A DNA stretch of 64,000 nt from Synechocystis sp. PCC 7509. Its GTDB lineage: Bacteria; Cyanobacteriota; Cyanobacteriia; Cyanobacteriales; Chroococcidiopsidaceae. Positions within the stretch are counted from its first letter, which is position 1, and each line of letters begins with the position of its first letter. The notes beneath the pieces were generated by a model, which saw only the letters and a list, made by a program, of their open reading frames with translations, did no database searches and was not told the DNA's origin. Position numbers and translations under genes: made by a program. The stretch spans positions 1,383,193 to 1,447,192 of the forward strand of contig NZ_ALVU02000001.1 in assembly GCF_000332075.2 (NCBI RefSeq), in the 5' to 3' direction. Positions 26,092 through 34,781 of this stretch are shown here, one piece after another.

Positions 26092-26405
26092 AATTTAACA
26101 AAAAAAATTTAGAGCTTAGATAAAATTAAAAGATATTAATTGAGCAAGTTTAACCGTTAAAAAGGACTAATTTGTAACTTTTACCTAAGCTATATTAATA
26201 AAATTATAGATGTGTCTAGGCGATCGCGGCTACCTGTTACAATCCTCTTTGCCAATGAGTTTAAAGCCATAAAAATAATCATTAAAGCGCCGATCCGTTG
26301 TCCTGTAGTGGTTTGCTACAATTTATTGCCCTTAGTTAATTATTTCTGGGAATCTCTATAGTTGTTGTGTATAAACTAATAACATCGCTTTTAGAGAAGC
26401 ATATT
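26092..26405. other. AT-rich intergenic region before the methyltransferase
   Basis: These 314 bases have no supported gene. They include a GCGATCGCGG block near 26221-26229. An in-frame ATG-like start at 26367 adds only a 13-residue unrelated leader to the methyltransferase. The promoter of that gene must lie here; I could not place it. Confidence 0.45.
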
Positions 26406-27443
26406 ATGATTGCAACTACAACTCAAAACCCAACTACCTCTCTACCTTTACCTGAAACGCTAATGCAAATGATTACGGGGGGGTGGGTAAGTCAAGCTAT
26501 TTATGTAGCCGCTAAACTTGGGATTGCCGACTTATTAAAAGATGGGTCGAAAAGTAGCGAAGAACTAGCAACATTAACTAACGTTGACGCTAATTCTTTA
26601 TATCGAATATTACGAGCATTATCTAGTTTAGGGATATTCAGCGAAGGCGATAATCGCTATTTTGAATTAACGCCAATGGCGGAATATTTGCGCTCGGATA
26701 TACCAGAATCGTTAAATGCGGTTGCTGTAATGATGGGTGGAGAACCTTGGCACTGGCAGCCTTGGGGAGATATTCTTTACAGTGTAAAAACGGGTAAGCC
26801 TGCTTTTGACCATGTTTTCAAAATGTCCGTGTTTCCCTATCTTGGTGAAAACCCCGAAGCGGCGGCTATTTTTGACTCTTGTATGACCAGTCTTACCACT
26901 AGAGATAGTGTAGAAATTGTTGCTAATTATGACTTTTCCTCAATCCATACCCTCGTTGATGTTGGTGGCGGACACGGAAAGCTTTTGGCTTACATTCTAG
27001 AATCTAACCCAAATCTTCAAGGTATTCTCTACGATTTACCCGCCGTTGTGGTAGGCGCAAGCCCGCATCTTGACAAGTTTAGCAACCGCACTTCTATTGT
27101 TTCCGGTAGCTTTTTTGAGTCTGTACCCAATGGCGGCGATGCTTACATCATGAAACATATTATCCACGATTGGGATGATGAAAAAGCAACTTCTATATTA
27201 AAAAATTGTCATCAAGTTATGCCTGCAAACGGCAAGCTATTAGTAGTAGAAGACGTACTTCCCCCAGCTAACCAACCATCAATGGGTAAACTACTCGATT
27301 TAGAAATGTTGTTAATGACTAATGGTGGGCGGGAACGCACGGAAACAGAGTTTAACGAACTATTTGCGGCGGCGGGCTTCAAGCTAACCCGCATTGTCCC
27401 ATCAGGAATGGCTGCAAATGTAATTGAAGGTGTGAAGGCATAA
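26406..27443 (+). CDS. SAM-dependent O-methyltransferase (dimerisation plus catalytic domain)
   Basis: The protein (345 residues from the ATG at 26406) has the winged-helix dimerisation domain of plant-type and bacterial small-molecule O-methyltransferases ([35 protein letters not shown]). A catalytic domain follows with SAM motif [21 protein letters not shown], then [19 protein letters not shown], which holds the usual catalytic His-Asp region, and [18 protein letters not shown]. The family methylates phenolic or quinone hydroxyls on varied secondary metabolites. It lies just upstream of the phylloquinone gene menI on the same strand, but adjacency alone does not assign it to that pathway. 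Confidence 0.88.
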   Translation: MIATTTQNPTTSLPLPETLMQMITGGWVSQAIYVAAKLGIADLLKDGSKSSEELATLTNVDANSLYRILRALSSLGIFSEGDNRYFELTPMAEYLRSDIPESLNAVAVMMGGEPWHWQPWGDILYSVKTGKPAFDHVFKMSVFPYLGENPEAAAIFDSCMTSLTTRDSVEIVANYDFSSIHTLVDVGGGHGKLLAYILESNPNLQGILYDLPAVVVGASPHLDKFSNRTSIVSGSFFESVPNGGDAYIMKHIIHDWDDEKATSILKNCHQVMPANGKLLVVEDVLPPANQPSMGKLLDLEMLLMTNGGRERTETEFNELFAAAGFKLTRIVPSGMAANVIEGVKA

Positions 27444-27510
27444 AATATTGTTGCTAACTAAGGCTCTCCTTTTTGCTAGTGTGAGCCTTATATTAAATCA
27501 TCTTGACAAA

Positions 27511-27918
27511 ATGCCCTTTGCTTACAAAAGAGTTATCCGCTTTGGCGATACCGATGCGGCGGGAGTTGTTTACTTTGTCAATGTATTATCAATCTGTCAT
27601 GAAGCTTATGAAGCTTCTTTAGTTGCTGCAAATATTAATCTCAAAACTTTTTTTAGTAATCCTGCGGCGGCTATCCCAATTGTTCACGCTGACGTTGATT
27701 TTTTCCAGCCGCTTTTTTGTGGAGACGAGATCAATATTAATTTGCAGCCTCAACAGTTAAGCAACGAGAAATTTGAGATTATTTATCAAGTTTTAGGCTT
27801 AAATAAGCAATTGATGGCTAAGGCAATTACTCGGCACGTTTGTATTCATCCAACTACTAGAACTAGGCAAGAATTGACGGCGGAAATGTTACTTTGGTTG
27901 CAGTTGTGCAAAGAATAA
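27511..27918 (+). CDS. menI: 1,4-dihydroxy-2-naphthoyl-CoA thioesterase (hotdog fold)
   Basis: A 135-residue hotdog-fold thioesterase. The start ATG at 27511 ([18 protein letters not shown]) is clear; an upstream TTG would only add a leader. The active-site segment [24 protein letters not shown], with the catalytic Asp of the 4-hydroxybenzoyl-CoA-type family, is intact. Cyanobacterial enzymes of this type hydrolyse 1,4-dihydroxy-2-naphthoyl-CoA in phylloquinone (vitamin K1) synthesis. The adjacent, convergent menE gene for an earlier step of the same pathway supports this over a generic acyl-CoA thioesterase. Confidence 0.87.
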   Translation: MPFAYKRVIRFGDTDAAGVVYFVNVLSICHEAYEASLVAANINLKTFFSNPAAAIPIVHADVDFFQPLFCGDEININLQPQQLSNEKFEIIYQVLGLNKQLMAKAITRHVCIHPTTRTRQELTAEMLLWLQLCKE

Positions 27919-27927
27919 TCTGATAGA

Positions 27928-29298
27928 TTAGAAACTAATTTTTAGATGTTCTTTAGCGATCGCTTTTATTTGCTCATAGTTAATTTTACCTTGAGCATTA
28001 CGGGGTATATGTTCTACTGCAATCCAATGTTTGGGTTGTTTGTATTTACTTAGTTTGTCGGCGATCGCACTTTGTAATTTAGCCACAGAAACCCTTTGCT
28101 CATTTTCAACATAAATTGCTGTTACTATTTGCCCCCAAAGGCGATCGCTCACACCAATTACACAAACATCTGCCACTAAATTAGTGCCTCTAATAGCGGA
28201 TTCTACTTCGATTGGGTAAACATTCTCTCCCCCAGTAATTATTTTATTACTACTACGTCCTACTAAGTTTAGAAAACCTCTTGAATCAATAAATCCTAAG
28301 TCATCCAATCTAAAATTTTCTTTATTTTTAAATAAGTTTGGGTAATACCCAAGAGCTAAAGATTGGGAATTAATAGTAATATTACCTACTTGATTTTGCG
28401 CTAATTTTTCTCCCCTATCATTGCAAATTGTTACTTGACTATGAGGTAAAATTTGACCGCAACTATTATTACCACTTAAAAAGTTTTCCGGCTTCAAAAT
28501 TGCGATCCCCGAAGCTGTTTCTGTCATCCCATAAGTAAGCGCTAAATTAATCTTATATTGTTTAGCTTTATCTACTAATTCTTGCCAAGCTGGTGCGCCA
28601 CCTAACAATACAACTTTAAACTTTGATAACCATTTGGCTGTATTGGGTTTTTCTAGCAATCTTTGTAGCTGAGTTGGCACTAATGATATAAAAAAATTGC
28701 TAAATTCAATGTCACTAAATGCACTATCTAATTGCTGAATTACTAACTTGCCATTAGTAGTAAAAGAGCGCATAAACTGCATAAGTCCGCTTACATGATA
28801 GAGCGGCAACGTACAAAATGAATTTATTTCTTGTAATTGAAAATATTGCTGAAAACCTGCAACCGAAGCTGTCAAAGTTTCCCAGGTATGGATAGCAAAG
28901 CAAATATTTCCCGATGAACCCCCCGTAGGAATCATTAACCAGTTTGGATTTACAACTTGCGGAGAGTTTGGGTAATAATTTTTTATTTCTAATTCCCAAT
29001 CTCCATAGCCTAAAACTAAGTCTGGTCGTACTATTTTAAATACCTGCTGCCATTCTTGTTGTACCCAGTAGGGATTGCTTAAAAAAACTGGACAACTAGC
29101 CGCCGAAGCTGCAATAAAGCCTGCTAAAAACTTAACAGGCGATCGTTCTGCAATCAATACTTTTGGTGCTATTCCTTGCCGCGATCGCTCAGACAGTTCT
29201 AAATATAATTGCTCAGTGAGTTGATTTAACTGTCCAAAATCGCCGCCTAGCAGCCAGTCTTTACTACTTTGTTGGAAATGTTCTAATCTTTGTAGCAT
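27928..29298 (-). CDS. menE: 2-succinylbenzoate-CoA ligase MenE
   Basis: This is an adenylate-forming enzyme of 456 residues that activates o-succinylbenzoate to its CoA ester in phylloquinone synthesis. The AMP-binding motif MIPTGGSSGN is near residue 126, LTYGMTETASGI near 254, and the C-terminal domain has GFLNLVGRSSNKIITGGENVYPIEVE and PRNAQGKINYEQI with the catalytic Lys near the end. The sequence is of the divergent, shorter cyanobacterial MenE type. It converges with menI, with only 9 nt between the two stop codons, so the pathway genes are adjacent but not co-transcribed. Confidence 0.9.
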   Translation of the reverse strand: MLQRLEHFQQSSKDWLLGGDFGQLNQLTEQLYLELSERSRQGIAPKVLIAERSPVKFLAGFIAASAASCPVFLSNPYWVQQEWQQVFKIVRPDLVLGYGDWELEIKNYYPNSPQVVNPNWLMIPTGGSSGNICFAIHTWETLTASVAGFQQYFQLQEINSFCTLPLYHVSGLMQFMRSFTTNGKLVIQQLDSAFSDIEFSNFFISLVPTQLQRLLEKPNTAKWLSKFKVVLLGGAPAWQELVDKAKQYKINLALTYGMTETASGIAILKPENFLSGNNSCGQILPHSQVTICNDRGEKLAQNQVGNITINSQSLALGYYPNLFKNKENFRLDDLGFIDSRGFLNLVGRSSNKIITGGENVYPIEVESAIRGTNLVADVCVIGVSDRLWGQIVTAIYVENEQRVSVAKLQSAIADKLSKYKQPKHWIAVEHIPRNAQGKINYEQIKAIAKEHLKISF

Positions 29299-29482
29299 TT
29301 AATCGCTGTTTTCAAGCTGTGGCAATACTCAAATATGACGGTGATTGAGACGGTTTTTGCCTGTTTCCTAGAGCTTGTAGAAGCGATTAAGCTATTCCAA
29401 CCTCCTACAGCTAGTTTAACTAGCTTCCTGCTTCTTCTAGGGACAAAATCAGAGACTACAACGTTAGCTAATTATTTTTGCT

Positions 29483-29794
29483 CTACTTGGTTTGCGACTT
29501 CTCTTGATCGATTTCTGCTTGAATGTTAGCCAATTGTTCGGGGGTAAGTTCATCTATCCTCTTTTTAAAATAGGCTTGTTCGTAGGCTTCTCGTTGCTGA
29601 TGGTAAGTCATTTTATTGCTTGCGGCTCTAGTAATATAAGTCGCTATCCAACCAATTAAGCCCGCTACTAACAATAATTGACTCCAGATGCCTGCTTCTA
29701 GATTATCTAGACCAACTACTTGTAAAACTACGTAAACTAGCCCACCAGCAACAAAGACACCTATACCAATACCCAACACATCAATTTTTCGCAT
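29483..29794 (-). CDS. DUF3007 membrane protein downstream of ndhL
   Basis: The 103-residue protein has two membrane helices (VLGIGIGVFVAGGLVYVVLQ and GIWSQLLLVAGLIGWIATYI), then a charged helical tail ending in LTPEQLANIQAEIDQEK. This is the DUF3007 family, found in cyanobacteria and plastids and repeatedly encoded next to ndhL. The role is unknown; an assembly or accessory role for NDH-1 has been inferred from the conserved neighbourhood. It begins 3 nt after the ndhL stop codon, so the two form an operon. Confidence 0.9.
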   Translation of the reverse strand: MRKIDVLGIGIGVFVAGGLVYVVLQVVGLDNLEAGIWSQLLLVAGLIGWIATYITRAASNKMTYHQQREAYEQAYFKKRIDELTPEQLANIQAEIDQEKSQTK

Positions 29795-29797
29795 TTT

Positions 29798-30010
29798 TCA
29801 TCCCTGAACTTGTCGGCGCTGGGGGCGAAAATTGGCAAAGGGCGACAGCAGCAATAACCCTGGAAAAAAGAAAAATACCAAAAAGTACATAAAACCGCGC
29901 TCGAAGGAAGTAGCTGTATACCACCTAAGTCTCAAATAAAACAAAGTTGCTATGGGCAATACAAATAAGTAAGAGCCAGCCAGTATTAAGTAAAGTAAGG
30001 GTACAATCAT
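29798..30010 (-). CDS. ndhL: NAD(P)H-quinone oxidoreductase subunit L
   Basis: A small subunit of the photosynthetic NDH-1 complex in the thylakoid membrane, present only in oxygenic phototrophs. The 70-residue protein has two hydrophobic helices ([24 protein letters not shown] and [20 protein letters not shown]) separated by [11 protein letters not shown], the family's conserved loop. NDH-1 carries electrons from ferredoxin to plastoquinone in cyclic flow, respiration and CO2 uptake. Its short length is normal. DUF3007 follows directly. Upstream lies an AT-rich region shared with the divergent tRNA-Leu gene. Confidence 0.93.
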   Translation of the reverse strand: MIVPLLYLILAGSYLFVLPIATLFYLRLRWYTATSFERGFMYFLVFFFFPGLLLLSPFANFRPQRRQVQG

Positions 30011-30144
30011 GGGTTTTCGCTTCTAGGTACCAAGGGCAAGTTTTTCACCTGCTATATTATTACGTTCTTTGGACTTTGGCGCATTATCCACGACTAAAAT
30101 TCCATTTACTTCAAACTAAAAATCAATGTTTCTAGTTTTTTATG

Positions 30145-30173
30145 TTTACAAATTAATGAATTGTGTATATGAT
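30145..30173 (+). promoter_or_regulatory. Sigma-70-type promoter of tRNA-Leu
   Basis: A TTTACA at 30145-30150 and TATGAT at 30168-30173 are 17 bp apart, close to the consensus -35/-10 pair. Transcription would begin about 7 nt later, roughly 19 nt before the tRNA 5' end. Confidence 0.6.
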
Positions 30174-30198
30174 AGGAAGTCGCGCTCAAAATAAGACC

Positions 30199-30518
30199 GG
30201 GGGCATGGCGGAATGGTAGACGCTGCGGACTTAGAAAACTGAGCCTTGACTGGAGAAATCTGTCAAGTGACCGCTCTCAAATTCAGGGAAACCTAAATCT
30301 GGTGACAGACAAGGCAATCCTGAGCCAAGCCGAAAACTTAGTTTTTCGGAAGGTGCAGAGACTCGACGGGAGCTACCCTAACGTAACTGTGGCGAGGGTA
30401 AAGGGAGAGTCCAATTCTCAAAACCTAAAGATAAAATCTTTGGGCAGTGGCGAAAGCTACGAGAGGATGAAAATCCGTTGATGTAAAAGTCGTGAGAGTT
30501 CAAGTCTCTCTGCCCCCA
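30199..30518 (+). tRNA. tRNA-Leu(UAA) split by a group I intron
   Basis: The acceptor stem pairs GGGGGCA (30199-30205) with TGCCCCC (30511-30517), discriminator A at 30518. Exon 1 is 30199-30232 and exon 2 is 30470-30518. Joined, the anticodon arm reads CGGA-CTTAAAA-TCCG with anticodon TAA. The exons add up to 83 nt, normal for tRNA-Leu with its long variable arm. The intron splits the anticodon between U34 and A35, the position of the ancient intron shared by cyanobacteria and plastids. CCA is not encoded. A near-consensus promoter precedes it. Confidence 0.95.
30233..30469 (+). ncRNA. Group I self-splicing intron in tRNA-Leu(UAA)
   Basis: The 237-nt intron begins AGAAAACTGAGCC just after the exon U and ends in G before AAAATCCG. 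It contains core-like segments CAATCCTGAGCCAAGCC (P/Q region), GGTGCAGAGACTCGACGGGAGC and GTAAAGGGAGAGTCC, which match the conserved catalytic core of group I ribozymes (subgroup IC3). It has no open frame for a homing nuclease. Length is normal for cyanobacterial tRNA-Leu introns. Confidence 0.93.
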
Positions 30519-30553
30519 TAACAAAATCATTGCTACAATAAGCTTTGAGTTGA

Positions 30554-30602
30554 AAGCTCAAAACTAGACGCTACGCTTTAGCTAGGGCTTAGTTTTGAGC
30601 TT
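30554..30602 (+). terminator. Hairpin terminator after tRNA-Leu
   Basis: A 13-bp perfect inverted repeat (AAGCTCAAAACTA at 30554-30566, TAGTTTTGAGCTT at 30590-30602) with a 23-nt loop, followed by ATTTATTT. It lies 35 nt behind the tRNA. The T tract is imperfect, so termination is likely but not certain. Confidence 0.6.
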
Positions 30603-30895
30603 ATTTATTTGCGCTGTGTTAGCACATGAGTTATTTTTTAATCAAAAATAAACAATTCTTAAGTAAAATCCAGTATATTCACCAAAGTTGAGTTTTGATA
30701 ACATAATAATTATAATAAAGTTATCCGTATAATCTCGGTAGTATATAACGGTAGATAGAATTAACTTTGTTAATAAATTGAATTAGTTAACACTATTTTT
30801 AAAAGTAAAAATTCTAATTATTGAGTAGATGACCTAAATTAGCTAAGTATGAAGACTGAATTGCCCGCACTATTTTATACTGATTAAGTGCTGTT
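30603..30895. other. AT-rich intergenic region upstream of the 30896 gene
   Basis: With the hairpin to its left, about 375 bases lie between tRNA-Leu and the next gene. They are very AT-rich and lack coding frames. The promoter of the 30896/32129 gene pair is expected here, but no distinct box stands out. Confidence 0.45.
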
Positions 30896-32107
30896 ATGAC
30901 GGACAATCAAAATTCTCAATTAAGTGTCAAATTAATTAGACCGACGGAAAATATTGAGCAAGCTCAAGAAAAAATATATTCATTTTTAATGAGTATTATT
31001 AAGAGTTGGTCGCCCGAAGCCGTTTTACAAGAATTTAATAGTTTATTTATTCAACATTTAGGCTCTATTAATTCGGGGGCTGTTGAGGGTTTGTATGAGC
31101 TAGTTGTAGCTGGGGAGGAAGATATATTTTATGCAACGCTCAAACGCTGTTGTTATATATTAATAAATAACTGGAAAACTACTAAACAAATTAAGCACAT
31201 ACATAGTTTAGTGGAGTTATTCAATAACCCAAGCATTGAAAAGACTTCGCTTTCACCGATTAGTAATTGTTTAAGAAGTTGGTTAAAAAAGTTTGTAGAT
31301 AGTCAAGATTATCAAGAAATTAAGTTGTTTGCAGATAAAGTTGTTAACCAACAAACTCAACAAACTCAAAAAACACGTCACTGGAGCGAACGCTATAGTT
31401 CTCACATATTTCTAGCTCAATCGGTTAATCCTAAAAATTCTTTGGAACACCGGGAAGCTGCCAAAGAAAGAGCAAAACATTTAAGATATCGGTTTAAATT
31501 TGACTTAACAATGTATCTTGCTCGTGCAGAAAGCGACACCCAAAACAGTTTGGCAAAGAATCCAACAGGCGTAAGTGATGAGGTTTTAAGGCTAATCAAA
31601 ACTATCGTCGCCAAAAGAGAACCAGCAACTTATAAGAAGTTCGCGAAAATTTTTTCTGAACAGTCTAAAGGACAAAAATATAAGCACTTTAAACAAAATT
31701 TATACAAATATTTAAGCATTTTTATCGATCACGAAGAACTTTTAGATACGTTAAATTTAAAAATTTTGTCATTATATGAAAAGCATAATGAAGAAATTTT
31801 AACCGATTCATTATTGATTATTACTTGCAATCGGTTAATTGAAAGTTTAACAACAGAAAATCATCGTCAGCCATCGCCATTGTTTTTGTTGTTGATTTCT
31901 CAAGGCAATACTTTAACTTTAGTAACGGTAATACTTAAGCTGATTCTTATTTGTAAGCCTGCTCACTCTCACTCGGAAACTTGTATTGCTGATTTAATTC
32001 GTTATTATGAAAATTTTAAAGAAGAAGAATGCGATTCAATGATTAACTTCTTAGAAATGTACAATATCATACTGGCTATTTATGGAGATAGTACAACTCT
32101 ATTGTAA
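30896..32107 (+). CDS. Large helical protein of unknown function
   Basis: The 403-residue protein has no signal peptide and no clear membrane segment, apart from one hydrophobic stretch (TLTLVTVILKLILICKPAH, near 345). It is Leu/Lys/Glu-rich and almost certainly all-helical. A basic patch (EHREAAKERAKHLRYRFKFDLTMYLARAES, around 183-212) is the most conserved-looking part. I recognise no catalytic motif or family. It is followed 21 nt later by an M15-like peptidase gene on the same strand, so the two may work together. Codon use is like that of the neighbours. Confidence 0.6.
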   Translation: MTDNQNSQLSVKLIRPTENIEQAQEKIYSFLMSIIKSWSPEAVLQEFNSLFIQHLGSINSGAVEGLYELVVAGEEDIFYATLKRCCYILINNWKTTKQIKHIHSLVELFNNPSIEKTSLSPISNCLRSWLKKFVDSQDYQEIKLFADKVVNQQTQQTQKTRHWSERYSSHIFLAQSVNPKNSLEHREAAKERAKHLRYRFKFDLTMYLARAESDTQNSLAKNPTGVSDEVLRLIKTIVAKREPATYKKFAKIFSEQSKGQKYKHFKQNLYKYLSIFIDHEELLDTLNLKILSLYEKHNEEILTDSLLIITCNRLIESLTTENHRQPSPLFLLLISQGNTLTLVTVILKLILICKPAHSHSETCIADLIRYYENFKEEECDSMINFLEMYNIILAIYGDSTTLL

Positions 32108-32128
32108 ATAGTAATAAGTTGTGGATTT

Positions 32129-32689
32129 ATGCAAGTTGGTAAGTATTTTACCCTGAAAGATTTTTGTATTTGTACAAATACCTATAAAAAATATGCCCAC
32201 GAAATTAATTGCTATCCGACAAACTTAAAGGAGGCTACTTTAGCATTAGAAGATTTAAGTAAGTTTATTTTAGAACCAATAATTGACTATTTTGGCAAAG
32301 ATAAGTTTCAGTTAACTTATGGCTTTTGTTCGCCAGACTTAAAGAAATATTTAGATAAAAAAGATGCAGTTACAGGGGTTAAAAATGGTCGAATAGATCC
32401 AACAAGGGATCAACATATGGCTTATGAAGTCAAAAAAAATGGCAAGTATTACTGTGAAAGATTAGGCGCTGCTTGTGATTTTTTGATTATAGATGAAAAG
32501 AGCGATCGCATTATTGACTGGATATTGCGATCGCATTTACCCTTTGATTCTATCTATTATTACGGCGCGTCTCGTCCTGTTCATGTTAGTTACGGACTTC
32601 AGCACAAGCGCGATATCTGGACGTTTACAGCCAAAGGAACACCAACTAGAAAAGGGATAGAAAGCTGGATTGAATTAGCTAAGTATTAA
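32129..32689 (+). CDS. M15-like (DD-peptidase/hedgehog fold) protein
   Basis: The 186-residue protein has no signal peptide. It shows the pattern of zinc-dependent D-Ala-D-Ala peptidases of the M15 group: LTYGFCSP (63-69), the DQH motif with His96, the GAACDF motif with Asp117, and VHVSYG with His152, which together would bind zinc. The expected acidic catalytic residue near the last His is not obvious. Without a signal peptide a cytoplasmic role, or export with a partner such as a phage-type holin, must be considered. It is downstream of the unrecognised 30896 gene and converges on the methyltransferase gene, overlapping it by 11 nt at the stops. Confidence 0.7.
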   Translation: MQVGKYFTLKDFCICTNTYKKYAHEINCYPTNLKEATLALEDLSKFILEPIIDYFGKDKFQLTYGFCSPDLKKYLDKKDAVTGVKNGRIDPTRDQHMAYEVKKNGKYYCERLGAACDFLIIDEKSDRIIDWILRSHLPFDSIYYYGASRPVHVSYGLQHKRDIWTFTAKGTPTRKGIESWIELAKY

Positions 32690-34742
32690 AAAAGTTTTTG
32701 CTATTTGCTCTTTTTTTGCTAATCGCCGAACGTAGTAACTTTAACTTGTAAGGATCGGCATCTTTGCTCCACCGCAATTGATGTTTATCAATGGTAGCGC
32801 AATGCTCTATTAAACATTTTTGCCAACCTTGCAAGCGTTTGATTTCATGCCAATTATCTAATAAACCCCAATCTTGTTCGCGATCGCTTAGTTTAGCAAA
32901 TTTGGCGTAGTGCGGATAGTCGCAAGTAACCAATGTATCTTTTTGGTGTAATACTGGGGGGTCATAATCGCCATCATAGTCTGTATAAATTGCCTGCAAA
33001 TCCCGTAAATCTATCTGCATACTGGCGGATAACGTAGGATGAGCTTTAGAGTCAAAATCTGGGTAAAAGTAGTAAGAAATTTTTGGTGCTTTGGTATGAA
33101 ATTTAATGACATTCGCCGAATCCATGCGTCCAATAGTGCGACTAGCACAGCCTTCATAGAGGCGTAGTAAAGGGTTAAGAGATTCCAAGCTAGAAACATG
33201 AATTGTTAAAGAGTTGGGCAGTTTGTGACCAACTTCGGACTTTTGGCAGCATTGGGCAATAATATCTAAGTTGCCAACACTAAACAGCATCTGATCCGCG
33301 CACCCAATTGCTTGCTTGTAACTACCAAACAAAGCTTTGATATCTTCTTGGATTTGGGGCTTCAAGTCTGCCAATTTTGGGCGATAACTAAACTTACTCA
33401 AAGCAAAATAAACTAACAAGTCTTCTCGGCGTTTTTGCGCGATCGCTTCCCACTCCAAAGCATCTGTTGCTTGAAGAATGACTTGAAAAGCGCGTTTAAA
33501 ACTATGAAATTCTGCCAATAGTTGCGATTCTTGGGGAATTTCACTTTTGACAGGCAATCGTCCGCGATCGCTAATAAAATTCATTAGGGGAGTAAGTAAC
33601 TCTTGGTAATCTTCAAACCGCTTACTAGGGACGCGAATTTTGGGCGTAGTGGCGCGAGAACGATAGCGAGAGGCGCGGAAACTTTGGGCTTGGCTGGGAT
33701 CTTGGAATACAAAATAAATCCCCAAAGCTACCGGAATCGCCTCTAATCCTAGTACCTGTTCGATATAAATTTTTAGTTCTTCTTGTTCGTAATACTTTTG
33801 AAAAGTATTGCGCCGTGTAACAACACCGTCACCGTATGCTATTTGTCCTTTAGTGCGATCGCTAATCAATACTTGCGCTGACACAATCAATACTTGGCGC
33901 GTGAGTTCCCACGCCTTAATCAAGGCTTCCCGACGCTCTTTTGTGTCTTCAATAACATTAATTACATACCCCAAATTAACAATATCGGCGGCTATGCGGG
34001 GAGTATCGGGGGAGTAATGAGGATCCCAGCCCGTACTGCTGTAACCCAGTTTATTAATGCAACTAATATCGCCACCATAGCCGCAACCGTAATCGAAAAA
34101 AGTAGTTTCGGGACTAAATAAATTAGCTTCAAGAGCAAGGCGTACCGGACGGGATAATTCAGTACGTGCGATCGCGGCTTTATGGCGTTCAATGCGGGGA
34201 GTAGCGCTACTACAGCGTTCTGGATGCAATATTAAGCTATGTCCTTGCAGTTCAACTCCTCGCAATTCTAGGCGTTGCTCCCACAAAAGCCGCGTCCCAA
34301 TTGCGGTAGTATTACTTAGCAACCCTAAAGCCTGTTCGCGGCGAGTTAAAGCGGCAAATTGTTCGTAAAGCGGGTAATCGCGAGTAACAAAAGTTTCTTT
34401 GCGGTGCAATATCGGGGGATTGTCGGAGTTACGGTAGTCTCGATAACTTGTTTCTAGAGTTTTTAAATCTACTACAATGCTTGCTTGTAAGGCGGGGTGA
34501 GGATCGCTGTCAAAATCAGGATAGTACAAGTAAGAAATTTTTAATTTATCTGTACTAAATTTGACAATATTAATATTTTGTTGCTCTCTAGCAAACTTGG
34601 CGATTTGCTCATAGCTTTGCAACAGAGGATCGAGACAGGGTAAAGCTGAAATATGGACGTAAAGAGCAGACGGTAAAAGCTTACCAACTTCACTATGTTG
34701 GCAGAGTTCAGAGATAACACCAAGTTGGCTAAAACTGTACAT
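32679..34742 (-). CDS. DNA phosphorothioation-associated putative methyltransferase, with internal duplication
   Basis: The 687-residue protein has a class I methyltransferase core with SAM motif FFDYGCGYGGD (215-225), GWDPHYSPD after the next strand, and RNTFQKYYEQEELKIYIEQ, matching the family annotated as DNA phosphorothioation-associated methyltransferase. Residues about 8-155 and 493-641 are copies of one domain: SEVGKLLPSALYVHISAL against SEVGHKLPNSLTIHVSSL, and YYPDFDSDPHPALQAS against FYPDFDSKAHPTLSAS. No dndA-E or sspA-D genes lie nearby, so it is an orphan. It may modify DNA or another nucleic acid; the substrate is unproven. Confidence 0.82.
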   Translation of the reverse strand: MYSFSQLGVISELCQHSEVGKLLPSALYVHISALPCLDPLLQSYEQIAKFAREQQNINIVKFSTDKLKISYLYYPDFDSDPHPALQASIVVDLKTLETSYRDYRNSDNPPILHRKETFVTRDYPLYEQFAALTRREQALGLLSNTTAIGTRLLWEQRLELRGVELQGHSLILHPERCSSATPRIERHKAAIARTELSRPVRLALEANLFSPETTFFDYGCGYGGDISCINKLGYSSTGWDPHYSPDTPRIAADIVNLGYVINVIEDTKERREALIKAWELTRQVLIVSAQVLISDRTKGQIAYGDGVVTRRNTFQKYYEQEELKIYIEQVLGLEAIPVALGIYFVFQDPSQAQSFRASRYRSRATTPKIRVPSKRFEDYQELLTPLMNFISDRGRLPVKSEIPQESQLLAEFHSFKRAFQVILQATDALEWEAIAQKRREDLLVYFALSKFSYRPKLADLKPQIQEDIKALFGSYKQAIGCADQMLFSVGNLDIIAQCCQKSEVGHKLPNSLTIHVSSLESLNPLLRLYEGCASRTIGRMDSANVIKFHTKAPKISYYFYPDFDSKAHPTLSASMQIDLRDLQAIYTDYDGDYDPPVLHQKDTLVTCDYPHYAKFAKLSDREQDWGLLDNWHEIKRLQGWQKCLIEHCATIDKHQLRWSKDADPYKLKLLRSAISKKRANSKNFFNT

Positions 34743-34781
34743 GACAAACTTAAGCGGTGAATTTGAGAGGTAAACCTCATT

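Noticed and set aside
29409-29425. A perfect 17-nt palindrome (AGCTAGTTTAACTAGCT) between menE and the DUF3007 gene.
   Set aside because: It has no T tract in either orientation and could be an operator or chance; nothing decides.
32679-34742. A complete DNA phosphorothioation (dnd) locus.
   Set aside because: No cysteine desulfurase, DndB-E or Ssp proteins occur nearby; only the associated methyltransferase is present.
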